A stretch of DNA of 64,000 nucleotides from Microbacterium marinilacus (GTDB lineage: Bacteria > Actinomycetota > Actinomycetes > Actinomycetales > Microbacteriaceae): NCBI RefSeq assembly GCF_019753765.1, contig NZ_JAIJZW010000003.1:124001-188000 (forward strand), in the 5' to 3' direction. The translations under genes and the position numbers were made by a program. Shown here in pieces: positions 52,992-62,657 of the stretch (positions are counted from its first letter, which is position 1; each line of letters opens with the position of its first letter). The notes under the pieces are model-generated. The model saw only the letters and a list, made by a program, of their open reading frames with translations. It did not search any database and was not told where the DNA came from.

Positions 52992-54803
52992 ATGCAGCGC
53001 CGACGAACCCGCCCCGCCGCCGCCCTCGCGCTCGTCGTGATCGCGCTGGCCCCGACCGCGGTGCTCGCGACCGCGGGCGCCGCCCACGCCGATGTCGACG
53101 ACTTCTCCTACTCGTCCTACGACGTGGAGATGCGCCTCGGCCTCACCGACGACGGACGCGCGCGCCTCGACGTGACCGAGACGTGGGTCGCGCAGTTCCC
53201 CGAGGCCGACCAGAACCGCGGCATCGTGCGCGGCATCCCGCTGCGGTACGAGGGCGCGTCCACGGAGATCTCCGACATCTCCGTGACCGACGAGAACGGC
53301 GACCCGGTCGTGTTCGAGACGGACGAGGACGAGGTCGACGACGAGGACTACACGGTGCTCTCGATCGACGACGACACGTACAAGCACGGCGCCACCACGT
53401 ACGCCGTCTCGTACACCGTCGAGAACGTCGCGTTCGCCCCGGACGGCGGGGAGGGAACGCCCGACGAGTTCTACTGGGACCTGCTGCCGGGCGCCACGGC
53501 GCAGCCGATCGCGGAGGCCACCGCGACCATCGTCGTCGACCCGGCGATCGCCGGGGCCCTCACCGGCGAGACGCGCTGCTTCACGGGCGCGTACGGCTCG
53601 GAGGAGCAGTGCGAGCTGCAGCGCGACGGCGACGTGTTCAGCACCGCGCTCACCGAGCGCGCGCCCGACCAGGAATGGACCGTCGCGCTGCAGTTCGAGC
53701 CCGGCACCTTCGCGCGGCCCTACATCGGCAGCGAGACGCCGTTCGCGGGCGCCGTCGGGTGGATCTCCGGCGCGGTGGCCGCGATCGGGATCGCCATCCC
53801 GGCCCTGCTGCGTCGCCGCTGGCGCCACGCGCCGGGCCGGGGCATCGTCGTGGCGCAGTACGAGGCCGATCCCCGCGTCCCTCCCCGCATCGCGGCCGCG
53901 CTGCTCGGCGGCGGAGCGGGCTCCCGCGTGTTCCCCGCCGAGGTGCTCGCGCTGGCCGTCGACGGCTCCCTGCGACTCGTGGCGAAGGGCGAGGACGAGT
54001 TCGTCGTCGAGCGCACGGGCGAACCGCCCGCCGGGGACGACGCCACATCGGTCACGCTGCGCGGAGCCTTCGCGGCGCTCTTCCCGAAGGACCGCACGGT
54101 CAACGAGCTCAGCGACGAGGACGAGAAGCTGCACAAGCGCATCGAGCGGCTCGGCAAGGGCGACAAGAAGCGCCTCGCGCCCTACCTGACGCAGCCGGAG
54201 GACAGGGTGCCGAGCATCGCCGGCCGCGTGTCGGCGGCGGTGGGCGCCGTGATCGGCCTCGGCCTTCTGATCGCGTGCCTCGTCCTGGACGTCGGACCGA
54301 TCGCGGTGCTCGTGCTCGTCGCGACGATCGCCCACGTCGTGCTGTCCCTGGCGCTCAGCGCACGGCCACGGCTGCGCACGGCGGCGGGCAGCGAGGCCCG
54401 CGAGCACCTCGAGGGCCTGCGCGAGTTCATCGAGCTGGCCGAGGCCGACCGCCTGCGCGTGCTGCAGTCCGTGTCGGGTGCCGAGCGCGTCGACGTCGGC
54501 GACGACCGCGCCGTCGTGCGGCTCTACGAGCGTCTGCTGCCGTGGGCCGTGCTGTTCGGCCAGGAGAAGTCGTGGTCGGACGCCCTGGCCGTGCGCTACG
54601 AGGCGCTGGGCGCCCCCGGGTGGTGGACGGGCGGCGACGGGTTCAGCACGGGCCTGTTCATCGGGTCGCTCTCGCACGTGAACCAGAGGCTGGAGCCGTC
54701 GAGGTTCGCTCCGGCGGGCACGTCGTCTGGTTCGAGCGCGTTCTCGTCCGGCGGCGGGTTCGCGGGAGGCGGCGGCGGAGGCGGGTTCTCCGGCGGCCGC
54801 TGA
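52992..54803 (+). CDS. DUF2207 domain-containing membrane protein
   Basis: 603 residues. The signal peptide (about 1-32) is followed by an extracellular beta-rich DUF2207 domain containing FSYSSYDVEMRLGLTDDGRA and RGIVRGIPLRYEG. A membrane helix comes at about 255-275 (GAVGWISGAVAAIGIAIPAL), a cytoplasmic mixed domain, a second pair of helices at about 405-450, then the C-terminal domain ending in a Gly-rich tail (GGGFAGGGGGGGFSGGR). That tail is a hallmark of the family. Function unknown, probably envelope related. Confidence 0.9.
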   Translation: MQRRRTRPAAALALVVIALAPTAVLATAGAAHADVDDFSYSSYDVEMRLGLTDDGRARLDVTETWVAQFPEADQNRGIVRGIPLRYEGASTEISDISVTDENGDPVVFETDEDEVDDEDYTVLSIDDDTYKHGATTYAVSYTVENVAFAPDGGEGTPDEFYWDLLPGATAQPIAEATATIVVDPAIAGALTGETRCFTGAYGSEEQCELQRDGDVFSTALTERAPDQEWTVALQFEPGTFARPYIGSETPFAGAVGWISGAVAAIGIAIPALLRRRWRHAPGRGIVVAQYEADPRVPPRIAAALLGGGAGSRVFPAEVLALAVDGSLRLVAKGEDEFVVERTGEPPAGDDATSVTLRGAFAALFPKDRTVNELSDEDEKLHKRIERLGKGDKKRLAPYLTQPEDRVPSIAGRVSAAVGAVIGLGLLIACLVLDVGPIAVLVLVATIAHVVLSLALSARPRLRTAAGSEAREHLEGLREFIELAEADRLRVLQSVSGAERVDVGDDRAVVRLYERLLPWAVLFGQEKSWSDALAVRYEALGAPGWWTGGDGFSTGLFIGSLSHVNQRLEPSRFAPAGTSSGSSAFSSGGGFAGGGGGGGFSGGR

Positions 54804-54839
54804 CGGCCCGCTCCGGAACGCCCTGCGTCCCTCGCCGGG

Positions 54840-56129
54840 TCAGACGGCGGCGTCGAAGGGGCAGGACGCGCTGTGCCCGGCGGTGACCGGGGCGTAGGCG
54901 AGGACCTCCTCAGCGGGCTCCTCGGCCTCCTGCTCGGCCGCGGGCCGCGCGTCGACCCCGAACAGGGTCTCGATCGCGGCGAAGACCTCGTCGGCGCGGC
55001 CCTGCATCGCGTAGTCGGAGGCGCGCACGGTCGGCGTGTGCAGCAGAGCCCCCACCATGTGGCGCAGGGCGGCCTCGCTCTCGGGGCGCCGGGCGATCTC
55101 GGCCTCGAGCAGCTCGAACACGTGTCGGCGCAGCGCCACGATGGCGGGCTGAGCGCTGCGGCTGCGGCGCACATCGGCGAAGCGCGCTGCGGCGTCCTTG
55201 ACCATGGCGCGGGCGGCGTCGGTGGCCTGGAGCTCCTCGAGCGGGGCGTGCAGCCGGATCGTCTCGAGGTCGAGCAGCGTGACCCCCCACACGTCGGCGA
55301 TCGCCGGGTCGACGTTGCGGGGCATGCCCAGGTCGACCACGAACAGCGGCTTCGCGAGCCCCTCGATGGTCTCGGGCGTGACGACGGGCTCGTCGGCGTT
55401 CGTGCAGGTGATGACGATGTCGCTGGCGGTCGCCGTCTCGACCAGCTCGGCGCGCGTGACGTGGGCGATGCCGTACTTGGCGCCGAACTTCGCGCCGCGA
55501 CCCGAGGGGGAGAACACCGTGATGTCGGTGACGCCGCGGTCGCGCAGCGCCGCGATCGTCGCCGCCGCGTACATGCCCGTGCCCACGAGCAGCACGCGCT
55601 GCGTCGTCCAGTCGGCGAGGCGGCTGTCGGTGAGCTCGAGCGCCAGGCGCACCAGCGACCGACCGGCGCGACCGAGCGCCGTGGCGTTCTTGATGGCCTT
55701 CTGCGTCTCGGTGGCGCGCTGGAACATCCGCTCCAGGTCGCTCGTCGTGGTCCCGTGGTGGCGGGCCTCGGTGAGGGCGCGGCGCACCTGGCCGCCGATC
55801 TCGCCCTCACCGATCACGACCGACTCCAGGCCGGCGGCCACGGCGAACAGGTGCTCGGCGGCCTTCGCATCGGTCTTGATCGAGTAGGCGCCGGCGAACT
55901 CCTCGGCCGTGAGGCCGGATGCGGCGCGCAGGGCGTCGGCGACGAGCTCGGCCGAGTCGTCGCTGTCGGTGTCGACGTAGGCCTCCACCCGGTTGCAGGT
56001 GGACAGCACGACGACGCCGTCGACCGAGGGGGCGATCAGCGGGGTGATCGTGTCGGCGCCGGGCGCGGAGAGCTGCTCGAGCACGTCGAAGGGCGCGGTC
56101 TTATGACTCGCGGTGACACAGAGCAGCAC
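54840..56129 (-). CDS. hemA: Glutamyl-tRNA reductase
   Basis: 429 residues. First committed step of heme synthesis by the C5 route: reduces glutamyl-tRNA to glutamate-1-semialdehyde with NADPH. The catalytic Cys50 is in [13 protein letters not shown], the NADPH domain has [17 protein letters not shown] (about 177-193), and the C-terminal dimerisation helix is intact. It starts at GTG 56129 with TAGAAT seven bases upstream. Divergent from hemE, sharing a 143-base region with a long inverted repeat. Confidence 0.96.
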   Translation of the reverse strand: MLLCVTASHKTAPFDVLEQLSAPGADTITPLIAPSVDGVVVLSTCNRVEAYVDTDSDDSAELVADALRAASGLTAEEFAGAYSIKTDAKAAEHLFAVAAGLESVVIGEGEIGGQVRRALTEARHHGTTTSDLERMFQRATETQKAIKNATALGRAGRSLVRLALELTDSRLADWTTQRVLLVGTGMYAAATIAALRDRGVTDITVFSPSGRGAKFGAKYGIAHVTRAELVETATASDIVITCTNADEPVVTPETIEGLAKPLFVVDLGMPRNVDPAIADVWGVTLLDLETIRLHAPLEELQATDAARAMVKDAAARFADVRRSRSAQPAIVALRRHVFELLEAEIARRPESEAALRHMVGALLHTPTVRASDYAMQGRADEVFAAIETLFGVDARPAAEQEAEEPAEEVLAYAPVTAGHSASCPFDAAV

Positions 56130-56197
56130 GCACAGGATTCTACGCCGTGTCGAAACCGGGGGCTGAAACCCGGCTGGACGCGGCCCCGGAATGGTTC

Positions 56198-56252
56198 GAC
56201 GTCGAGAGAACTACGGCGCCGTCGGCGGCGGCCTCGGCGTTCTCTCGACATC
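56198..56252. promoter_or_regulatory. Long inverted repeat between hemA and hemE
   Basis: GTCGAGAGAAC (56201-56211) and GTTCTCTCGAC (56239-56249) are perfectly complementary, extending to 14 bases with one mismatch at the outer edge, around a 27-base GC-rich spacer. It lies 70 bases from the hemA start and 12 bases upstream of the hemE -10. It may be an operator for heme or iron control or a transcript hairpin. Confidence 0.75.
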
Positions 56253-56272
56253 GCACGCGGCAAGATGGACCC

Positions 56273-57322
56273 ATGCCCGATGCCTCCGCGTCCCTGCTTC
56301 GTGCGCCCCTCCTCCGCGCCCTCAGCGGAGACCGTCCCGAGACCGCCCCGATCTGGTTCATGCGCCAGGCCGGACGATCGCTGCCGGAGTACCGCGAGCT
56401 GCGCGTCGGCACGCGCATGCTCGACGCGTGCCTGACCCCCGACCTGGCCGCCGAGATCACCCTGCAGCCCGTCCGCCGGCACGGCGTCGACGCGGGCATC
56501 TTCTTCAGCGACATCGTCGTGCCGCTGCGGCTCGCGGGCATCGAGGTCGAGATCGAGCCCGGACGCGGCCCGGTGTTCGCGTCTCCCGTGCGCACCGCCG
56601 AGGACGTCGCACGGATCACGGCGATCGACCCGGCGGAGGTCGCGGCGGCGGCCGAGCCGGTGCGCGAGGCCGTCCGCCTCACGGTCGCCGAGCTGAGCGG
56701 CGCGGGCACGCCCCTCATCGGCTTCGCCGGCGCGCCCTTCACCCTCGCCGCCTACCTGGTCGAGGGCGGCCCGTCCAAGGAGCACCTCCGGGCCCGGGCG
56801 ATGATGCAGGCCGATCCCGAGTCGTGGCACCGCCTGGCCGGGTGGCTCTCCGGCGTCTCGCGGGCGTTCCTGCAGGCGCAGATCGACGCGGGGGCCTCGG
56901 CCGTGCAGCTGTTCGACTCGTGGGCGGGATCGCTCGCGCCCGATGTGTTCCGGTCGTTCGTCGCGCCGCACTCGCTGGCGGCGGTGCGGGACCTGCCGGT
57001 GCCGGTGATCCACTTCGGCGTGGGCACGGGGGCGTTCCTCGAGGACATGCGGCTGGGCGGCACGGCGGCGGCGGTGGGGGTCGACTGGCGTCTGCCGCTC
57101 GACGAGGCCGCCGCGATCGTGGGCGCGGACACGACGCTGCAGGGCAACATCGATCCCGCTCTGCTGGGCGCCCCCTGGGAGGTCCTGGAGGCGCACGTGC
57201 GCGACGTGGTGGCCCGCGGCCGTGCCGCGCGCGCCCACATCGTGAACCTCGGTCACGGCGTTCCGCCGGACACCGACCCGACCGTCCTGACGCGCGTCGT
57301 CGAGCTCGTCCACAGCCTCTGA
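56273..57322 (+). CDS. hemE: Uroporphyrinogen decarboxylase
   Basis: 349 residues. Converts uroporphyrinogen III to coproporphyrinogen III. Signature [16 protein letters not shown] (about 24-38) and signature [19 protein letters not shown] (about 152-168) are intact, with the Tyr and Asp of the active site (FFSDIVVPL). ATG 56273 is chosen because it gives the family N-terminus and CAAGAT ends six bases upstream; an upstream in-frame ATG at 56147 would cover the inverted repeat. The next gene starts two bases after its stop. Confidence 0.96.
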   Translation: MPDASASLLRAPLLRALSGDRPETAPIWFMRQAGRSLPEYRELRVGTRMLDACLTPDLAAEITLQPVRRHGVDAGIFFSDIVVPLRLAGIEVEIEPGRGPVFASPVRTAEDVARITAIDPAEVAAAAEPVREAVRLTVAELSGAGTPLIGFAGAPFTLAAYLVEGGPSKEHLRARAMMQADPESWHRLAGWLSGVSRAFLQAQIDAGASAVQLFDSWAGSLAPDVFRSFVAPHSLAAVRDLPVPVIHFGVGTGAFLEDMRLGGTAAAVGVDWRLPLDEAAAIVGADTTLQGNIDPALLGAPWEVLEAHVRDVVARGRAARAHIVNLGHGVPPDTDPTVLTRVVELVHSL

Positions 57323-57324
57323 CC

Positions 57325-58758
57325 ATGGTCGACCTCGAGCACCTCCACGAGCAGGCGAGCGCGACCCGTGTGGTCGTCGTCGGAGGCGGCATCGGCGGGC
57401 TCGTCGCCGCGCGGGAGTTCGCCAAGCTCGGGATGACGGTGACGGTGCTGGAGGCGACCGCCTCGCTCGGCGGCGCGATCCGCTCGGGCGAGGTCGCGGG
57501 CGTGCCGCTCGACCTCGGTGCCGAGAGCTTCGCGACCCGCGGCGGACACGTGCGGCGTCTCGTGGACGAGCTGGGCCTCGGCGATGCCGTCGTCGCCCCG
57601 AACCCCGCCGGCGCCTGGGTCGCCGGTCTGCCGGGGCGGGCGGGCGCCGCCCCGCTGCCCCGCGGCGGCGTGCTCGGCATCCCTGCGAACCCGTTCGCGG
57701 ACGACGTGCGGCGCGTGATCGGCTGGCGAGGGGCCTGGCGCGCGTACCTCGACCGGCTGCGCCCGCCCCTCACGATCGGCCATGAGCACAGCCTCGGCCG
57801 ACTGGTCAGGTCGCGGCTCGGTCCCGCCGTGCTCGAGCGCCTGGTGGCCCCGGTGACGACCGGCGTCTACTCGGCCAGGCCCGACGACATCGACGTGGAC
57901 GTCGCCGCCCCGGGGCTGAACGCGGCCCTCACGAGGGCCGGCTCCCTCACCGGCGCGGTCGCGGAGCTCGCGGCCCCGCGGGAGGGCCGCAAGCCCGGCG
58001 CCGCGGTGCAGGGGCTCGACGGCGGCATGGGGCGGCTCGTCGACGCGCTCGCGTCGGCCGCGCGCGACCTCGGCGTCGACGTGCGCACCGACCTGCCGGT
58101 CGACGAGCTGCGCCGCGGGGACGACGGGTGGACCGCCGTCGCGGGCGACGAGAGCATCGACGCCGACGTCGTCCTGGTCGCGACCGAGGAGGGCCCGGCG
58201 CGACGCCTGCTCGCGCCGCACGTCGCCGGGCTGGCGGAGGAGCCGGAGCGCCCCGGGCCCGTCGTGCACATCGTCACGCTCGTGGTCGAGGCGCCCGCGC
58301 TCGACGCGGCACCCCGGGGAACCGGCGTGCTCACCGTGCCCGGGGCGTTCCGCGCCAAGGCGCTCACCCACGCGACGGCGAAGTGGTCCTGGGTCGCCGA
58401 GCGTGCGGCCGGCCGTCACGTGGTGCGTGTCTCGTTCGGCGCGCAGGACGAGGCTCCGGTCACCTCCGGGCTCGACCCCGAGCGCATCGCCGCCCTCGCC
58501 CTCGAGGAGGCGTCCGCGCTGCTGGGGGTGAGCCTGACGCCGGCGCAGCTGCAGGGGTACGCGATCGAGCGCTTCTCGCAGTCGCAGCCGGCGGCCACGA
58601 TCGGCCTGCGCGAGGCGACCGACCGCACGCGCGCGGCGATCCGGTCCGTTCCGACCCTCGGGGCGGTCGGCGCGTGGCTCGCGGGCACGGGGCTGGCGCA
58701 GGTGGTGCCGGATGCGGTCGCCGAGGCCGACCGCCTGCGCGCCGCCGCGCTGTTCTGA
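57325..58758 (+). CDS. hemY: Coproporphyrinogen III oxidase / protoporphyrinogen oxidase, HemY/CgoX type
   Basis: 477-residue FAD flavoprotein. Rossmann motif VVVVGGGIGGLVAAREFAKL (about 17-36), the GAESFATRGGHV stretch typical of CgoX, and LATGLAQVV-like C-terminal FAD contact TGLAQVVPDAV. In actinobacteria this enzyme oxidises coproporphyrinogen III to coproporphyrin III, and the hemQ gene downstream supports that route. Likely cotranscribed with hemE. Confidence 0.93.
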   Translation: MVDLEHLHEQASATRVVVVGGGIGGLVAAREFAKLGMTVTVLEATASLGGAIRSGEVAGVPLDLGAESFATRGGHVRRLVDELGLGDAVVAPNPAGAWVAGLPGRAGAAPLPRGGVLGIPANPFADDVRRVIGWRGAWRAYLDRLRPPLTIGHEHSLGRLVRSRLGPAVLERLVAPVTTGVYSARPDDIDVDVAAPGLNAALTRAGSLTGAVAELAAPREGRKPGAAVQGLDGGMGRLVDALASAARDLGVDVRTDLPVDELRRGDDGWTAVAGDESIDADVVLVATEEGPARRLLAPHVAGLAEEPERPGPVVHIVTLVVEAPALDAAPRGTGVLTVPGAFRAKALTHATAKWSWVAERAAGRHVVRVSFGAQDEAPVTSGLDPERIAALALEEASALLGVSLTPAQLQGYAIERFSQSQPAATIGLREATDRTRAAIRSVPTLGAVGAWLAGTGLAQVVPDAVAEADRLRAAALF

Positions 58759-58835
58759 CCGCCGCCGCGCGGCGCGTCCCCTTTAGCGCGTAGTCCTGCC
58801 CACCGCAACCGGATGCCCTTCTCGGCATACGGGGA

Positions 58836-58841
58836 TAGCCT
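58836..58841 (+). promoter_or_regulatory. Probable -10 of the three-gene membrane protein unit
   Basis: TAGCCT lies 74 bases upstream of ATG 58916 in a 157-base gap. It gives a leadered transcript with GTGAGGAG as ribosome site, unlike the leaderless genes around it. Confidence 0.5.
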
Positions 58842-58915
58842 GGCTTGCGACGCAGCATCCACGGATCAATCGCGGCGTCGCGCGGCGCGCGACCGGAGAC
58901 ACGTGAGGAGAACCC

Positions 58916-59236
58916 ATGCGGGGGAAATTGGGACTCGTGATCGGACTCGGTGCGGGCTACGTGCTCGGAACCCGAGCGGGCCGCGAGCGGTACGAGCAGA
59001 TCAAGACGCAGGCGCTGAAGGTCTGGAGCCTCGATCCGGTGCAGGAGCAGGTCGCGAAGGCCAAGAAGCTCGCCACCTCCAGCGCCCTCGCGTTGCCGCG
59101 AGCCGCGTGGAACGGGGTCGTCGGGGTCTCGAAGGCCGTGTCGAAGCAGGGCACGCCGGGCAGCAAGCTCGACGCGGCGCTCGACGCCACCAAGGACGCC
59201 GCCGACGACGTGAGGAAGGCGGCGGACGACCGATGA
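58916..59236 (+). CDS. Small YtxH-like membrane-associated protein
   Basis: 106 residues. A short N-terminal hydrophobic segment KLGLVIGLGAGYVLGTRAGR (4-23) is followed by ERYEQIKTQALKVW and a long amphipathic, Lys/Ala/Asp-rich helical region to the end, the YtxH/general-stress plan. It overlaps the next gene by ATGA. Likely an envelope stress or membrane-shaping protein; no catalytic motif. Confidence 0.75.
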   Translation: MRGKLGLVIGLGAGYVLGTRAGRERYEQIKTQALKVWSLDPVQEQVAKAKKLATSSALALPRAAWNGVVGVSKAVSKQGTPGSKLDAALDATKDAADDVRKAADDR

Positions 59237-59655
59237 CCGAGCCGCACCACGGGCCGTCCCCCGTGCGCGACCGCGCCGACGACGGGCTGTTCCGCCTCAT
59301 CGGAGACGTGCCGCAGCTCGTCAAGAACCTCGTCGTCGCCGAGTTCAACGCGGTCAAGGGCTGGCTGGTCAAGACCGCGAAGGACGCAGGCATCGGCACG
59401 GGCCTGATGTTCGTGGCCCTGTTCTTCATCGCCTGGGTCATCCCGGTGTTCCTGACGTTCCTCATCGCGCTGCTCTCGCTGTGGCTGCCGGTGTGGGCGT
59501 CCGCCCTGATCGTGATGGGCGTGGGGGTCGTCCTGGCCATCGCGGCGGGCTTCGCCGGCCTCGTCTTCTACCGACGCATCGGCAAGCGCGAGGGGCCGAT
59601 CCAGGCCGCCCACACCGACGGGAAGATCGTGAAGGATGTCGCCGATGAGTTCTGA
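59233..59655 (+). CDS. Phage holin family (actinobacterial Holin-X) protein
   Basis: 140 residues. After a polar start comes LFRLIGDVPQLVKNLVVAEF (about 20-39), the family's conserved amphipathic stretch, then two membrane helices (MFVALFFIAWVIPVFLTFLI and ALIVMGVGVVLAIAAGFAGL) and a charged tail. Despite the name this family is a housekeeping membrane protein; there is no phage context. It is translationally coupled on both sides. Confidence 0.85.
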   Translation: MTEPHHGPSPVRDRADDGLFRLIGDVPQLVKNLVVAEFNAVKGWLVKTAKDAGIGTGLMFVALFFIAWVIPVFLTFLIALLSLWLPVWASALIVMGVGVVLAIAAGFAGLVFYRRIGKREGPIQAAHTDGKIVKDVADEF

Positions 59656-59932
59656 GAGCCTCGCGTACACCACGCAGACCGCGCGAACGGTGGTGCCGAG
59701 CGGCATCAGCGACCCCGTGGAGCGCGCCCGCGCCGAGCTGTCGGCGGCGCTGGCCGCGATCGAGCACAAGGCGAACCTCCCCGCGCGTGCCGCGGAGAAG
59801 GTCGAGGACGGCGTCGCGGGCGTCCGGCGTCTCACCCGGCGCAACCCGGCCGCGGGCATCGCGGTCGTCGCCGGTGTGGCCGCCGCGCTGGGTGCCGCCG
59901 TCTGGGGCGTCGCCCGGCTCGTCGCGCGCTGA
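59645..59932 (+). CDS. DUF3618 domain protein
   Basis: 95 residues. DPVERARAELSAALAAIEHK (about 21-40) is the DUF3618 hallmark; a hydrophobic segment AGIAVVAGVAAALGAAVWGV lies at the C-terminus. ATG 59645 follows GAAGGA and overlaps the previous gene by 11 bases. Members occur beside YtxH and holin-like genes in actinobacteria; function unknown. Confidence 0.82.
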   Translation: MSSESLAYTTQTARTVVPSGISDPVERARAELSAALAAIEHKANLPARAAEKVEDGVAGVRRLTRRNPAAGIAVVAGVAAALGAAVWGVARLVAR

Positions 59933-60016
59933 CGGATCCGGGCGCCCGGGCGCTCGGGGCCTCCTTTCGGGGCGAACCCATTTGGCCGCGCGTGTCGGGA
60001 GGGGGAGGATGGACCC

Positions 60017-60721
60017 ATGGCTGAGCTTCACCCTGGTTCCCCTGCGGCTGACGAGCCCGAGATCGTCGGCGACAACTACAGCCTCTTCGCCGTATGGCGC
60101 CGAGACCCCGCCCACCCGCTGGGCGACGCCGACGAGATCGAGCTCGAGAACATCGTCTCGTTCCTGTCGGACGGCGACGTCACGGTGCGGGGCTTCTACG
60201 ACGTCAGCGGCCTGCGCGCCGACGCCGACCTGATGGTCTGGGTCCACGGCCCGGTGGCACAGGACCTGCAGCGCGCCGTCCGACGGCTGCGCCGCACCGA
60301 GCTGCTGCGCACGCTGCTGCCGACGTGGAACGCGATGTCCGTGCACCGGGACGCCGAGTTCAACAAGCGGCACGTTCCGGGGTACCTGCGCGGGATCGCC
60401 GCGAAGCAGTGGCTGACGGTCTACCCGTTCGTGCGCAGCTACGAGTGGTACCTCCTGCCGGAGGAGGAGCGGCGGCACATGCTGGTCGACCACGGCAAGA
60501 AGGGCGCGGCGTTCCGCGGCGTCACCGCGAACACGATGGCATCGTTCGCGCTGGGCGACTACGAGTGGATGCTGCCGATGGAGGCCGACGAGCTCACCGA
60601 CCTCGTCGACATGATGCGCGAGCTGCGCTATACCGAGGCACGCCGCCACGTGCGCGAGGAGGTCCCGTTCTTCACGGGGCGCCGGATCGAGATCTCCGAG
60701 ATCGCCGAGATCCTGCAGTGA
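60017..60721 (+). CDS. hemQ: Coproheme decarboxylase (HemQ/ChdC)
   Basis: 234 residues of the chlorite-dismutase-like fold. Converts coproheme III to heme b with H2O2, the last step of the coproporphyrin pathway. The catalytic Tyr is expected in QWLTVYPFVRSYEWYLL (about 132-148), and the axial His in HMLVDHGKKG (about 154-163). NTMASFALGDYEWMLPMEAD follows the usual plan. GAGGAT ends six bases before ATG 60017. Its stop overlaps hemC by one base. Confidence 0.95.
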   Translation: MAELHPGSPAADEPEIVGDNYSLFAVWRRDPAHPLGDADEIELENIVSFLSDGDVTVRGFYDVSGLRADADLMVWVHGPVAQDLQRAVRRLRRTELLRTLLPTWNAMSVHRDAEFNKRHVPGYLRGIAAKQWLTVYPFVRSYEWYLLPEEERRHMLVDHGKKGAAFRGVTANTMASFALGDYEWMLPMEADELTDLVDMMRELRYTEARRHVREEVPFFTGRRIEISEIAEILQ

Positions 60722-61755
60722 TGAGCCCCGCCGCCTCGTCGGCGAGCGCGCCGCCGATCCGCCTGGGGACGCGGCGCAGCGCGCTCGCGATGACCCAGTC
60801 CGGGCACGTGGCGCGGGCGCTCGAGGAGGTGTCGGGCCGTCGCGTCGAGCTCGTGCCGATCGTGTCGGAGGGCGACACCAACCGCGCGTCGCTGTCGCAG
60901 CTCGGCGGCACGGGCGTCTTCGCCACCCGCCTGCGCGAGGCGCTGCTGGCGGGGGAGTGCGACCTGCTCGTCCACTCGCTGAAAGACCTGCCGACGGCCC
61001 AGCCCGACGGCCTCGTGATCGCCGCCAACCCCGTGCGTGCCGACGCGCGTGACGTCGTCCTGACCCGCGAGGGCACGCCGCTCGCAGACCTCGCCCCGGG
61101 CGCCCGCATCGGCACGGGCTCGCCCCGGCGGATGGCTCAGGTCCTGCGCGCCAACGCCGACGTCGAGCTGCACGACCTCCGCGGCAACGTCGAGTCGCGC
61201 ATGCAGCGCGTGATCGACGGAGAGCTCTCCGCGATCGTGCTGGCCGCCGCGGGCCTCGACCGGCTCGACGCCCGCACGCCTCTGCGCCTCGAGCACCGCG
61301 ATCTCGACGCCTGGCCGACGGCCGCCGGCCAGGGCGCGCTGGCCGTCGAGACGCGCGCCGACGCCGACCCCGAGCTGGCTGCCGCGCTGCGTCAGCTGGA
61401 CGACCCCCGTACGCGGTTCGCGGTGACGGTCGAGCGCACGGTGCTGGCCGGCATCGAGGCCGGATGCCACGCCCCCGTCGGCGTCCACGCCCGGATCGAG
61501 GACGACGAGCTGCGGGTGCAGGCGGTCGTCTACGGGCTGCGGGGCGAGCGCGTCGTCGAGTGGGAGTCCCGCGAGCGGGTGGACACACGCGTGACGGGCT
61601 GGGGGTATATTCGGGACACAGGCAGCGGCAACGGCGCGGATGCTGCCGATGGCGTGGATCAGATCGACCACGCGCGCGACATCGGATCCGATGTCGCACG
61701 TCGGCTGCTCGAACGTGGGGCGGCCGACCTCGTATCGCGAGAGTCCCCCTCATGA
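60721..61755 (+). CDS. hemC: Hydroxymethylbilane synthase (porphobilinogen deaminase)
   Basis: 344 residues. Links four porphobilinogens into hydroxymethylbilane. [20 protein letters not shown] (about 13-32), [15 protein letters not shown] and [10 protein letters not shown] are family marks. The dipyrromethane cofactor attaches to Cys248 in EAGCHAPVG. The C-terminus is longer than in E. coli. The ATG overlaps the hemQ stop; the next start overlaps by ATGA. Confidence 0.96.
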   Translation: MSPAASSASAPPIRLGTRRSALAMTQSGHVARALEEVSGRRVELVPIVSEGDTNRASLSQLGGTGVFATRLREALLAGECDLLVHSLKDLPTAQPDGLVIAANPVRADARDVVLTREGTPLADLAPGARIGTGSPRRMAQVLRANADVELHDLRGNVESRMQRVIDGELSAIVLAAAGLDRLDARTPLRLEHRDLDAWPTAAGQGALAVETRADADPELAAALRQLDDPRTRFAVTVERTVLAGIEAGCHAPVGVHARIEDDELRVQAVVYGLRGERVVEWESRERVDTRVTGWGYIRDTGSGNGADAADGVDQIDHARDIGSDVARRLLERGAADLVSRESPS

Positions 61756-62657
61756 ACACAACCCCCAGCCACCGACCGCACAAGCCCTTGACGGGCTGGC
61801 GCGTCCTCGTGCCCCGAGGCGGCCCGTGGGGCGACAGCGTCGCCGCCACGCTGCGCGGCCAGGGCGCGGTGCCGGTCATCGCGCCGCTCATCAACTTCGC
61901 GCCGACCGACGACTCCGCCACGCTCGAGCGTGCGCTCGGCGACCTCGCCGACGGCGGGTTCGACTGGCTCACCGTCACCAGCGCGACGACCGTCGACGTG
62001 CTGCACGCGTACGACGCGAAGATCCCGGAGTCGACGAAGGTCGCGGCCGTGGGCGAGACGACGGCGGCGGCCCTGACCGCCGTCGGCTACCGCGTGGATC
62101 TCGTGCCCGACAGCGACAACTCCGCGGCCGGCATGGCGCGGCAGATGAACGAGCTCGAGCCGCAGCCGCGGCGCGTCCTCACGCTGCGCAGCGAGATCGC
62201 CAAGCCCGTGCTGACGAACATGCTCATGGAGGCGGGGCACGACGTCCGCAGCGTCGTCGCCTACCGCACCGTGGGGCTGCCGGCCAAGGACTCCGTCGTG
62301 CGCGACGTGCTCTCGGGCCGCATCAACGCGATCCTGGTCACGAGCGGATCGGTCGCCCAGCAGGTGCGCGACCAGTTCCCCGAGATCCCCGACACGACCG
62401 TCATCGCCGCGATCGGCCCGCGCACCGCGCACGACGCCGATCTGCTCGGCCTACCGATCCACGTGATCGCACCCGAGCAGACCATCGACTCGCTCATCCG
62501 CGCGCTCGCCGACATCCCGGTGCCGGAGCTGACGCCCGAGGCGGCGGCGGTGCCCGACACCGGCCCGGTGCCGACCGGCACGATCCGCACGCTCGACGCC
62601 ACGCCGACCGGAGCGATCGACACGATCGCCGCGGCACGCACGGAGACCGACCGATGA
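61752..62657 (+). CDS. hemD: Uroporphyrinogen-III synthase
   Basis: 301 residues. Cyclises and inverts ring D of hydroxymethylbilane. This fast-evolving family is recognised by [20 protein letters not shown] (about 16-35), [13 protein letters not shown] (about 76-88), [12 protein letters not shown] (about 97-108) and [12 protein letters not shown] (about 195-206), plus its place between hemC and hemB. A Pro/Thr-rich tail of about 50 residues follows the fold. Confidence 0.92.
   Translation: MNTTPSHRPHKPLTGWRVLVPRGGPWGDSVAATLRGQGAVPVIAPLINFAPTDDSATLERALGDLADGGFDWLTVTSATTVDVLHAYDAKIPESTKVAAVGETTAAALTAVGYRVDLVPDSDNSAAGMARQMNELEPQPRRVLTLRSEIAKPVLTNMLMEAGHDVRSVVAYRTVGLPAKDSVVRDVLSGRINAILVTSGSVAQQVRDQFPEIPDTTVIAAIGPRTAHDADLLGLPIHVIAPEQTIDSLIRALADIPVPELTPEAAAVPDTGPVPTGTIRTLDATPTGAIDTIAAARTETDR

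Noticed and set aside
59233..59655. Prophage remnant, suggested by the holin-family protein
   Set aside because: The Holin-X family is a chromosomal membrane protein in actinobacteria; there are no lysin, capsid or integrase genes nearby.
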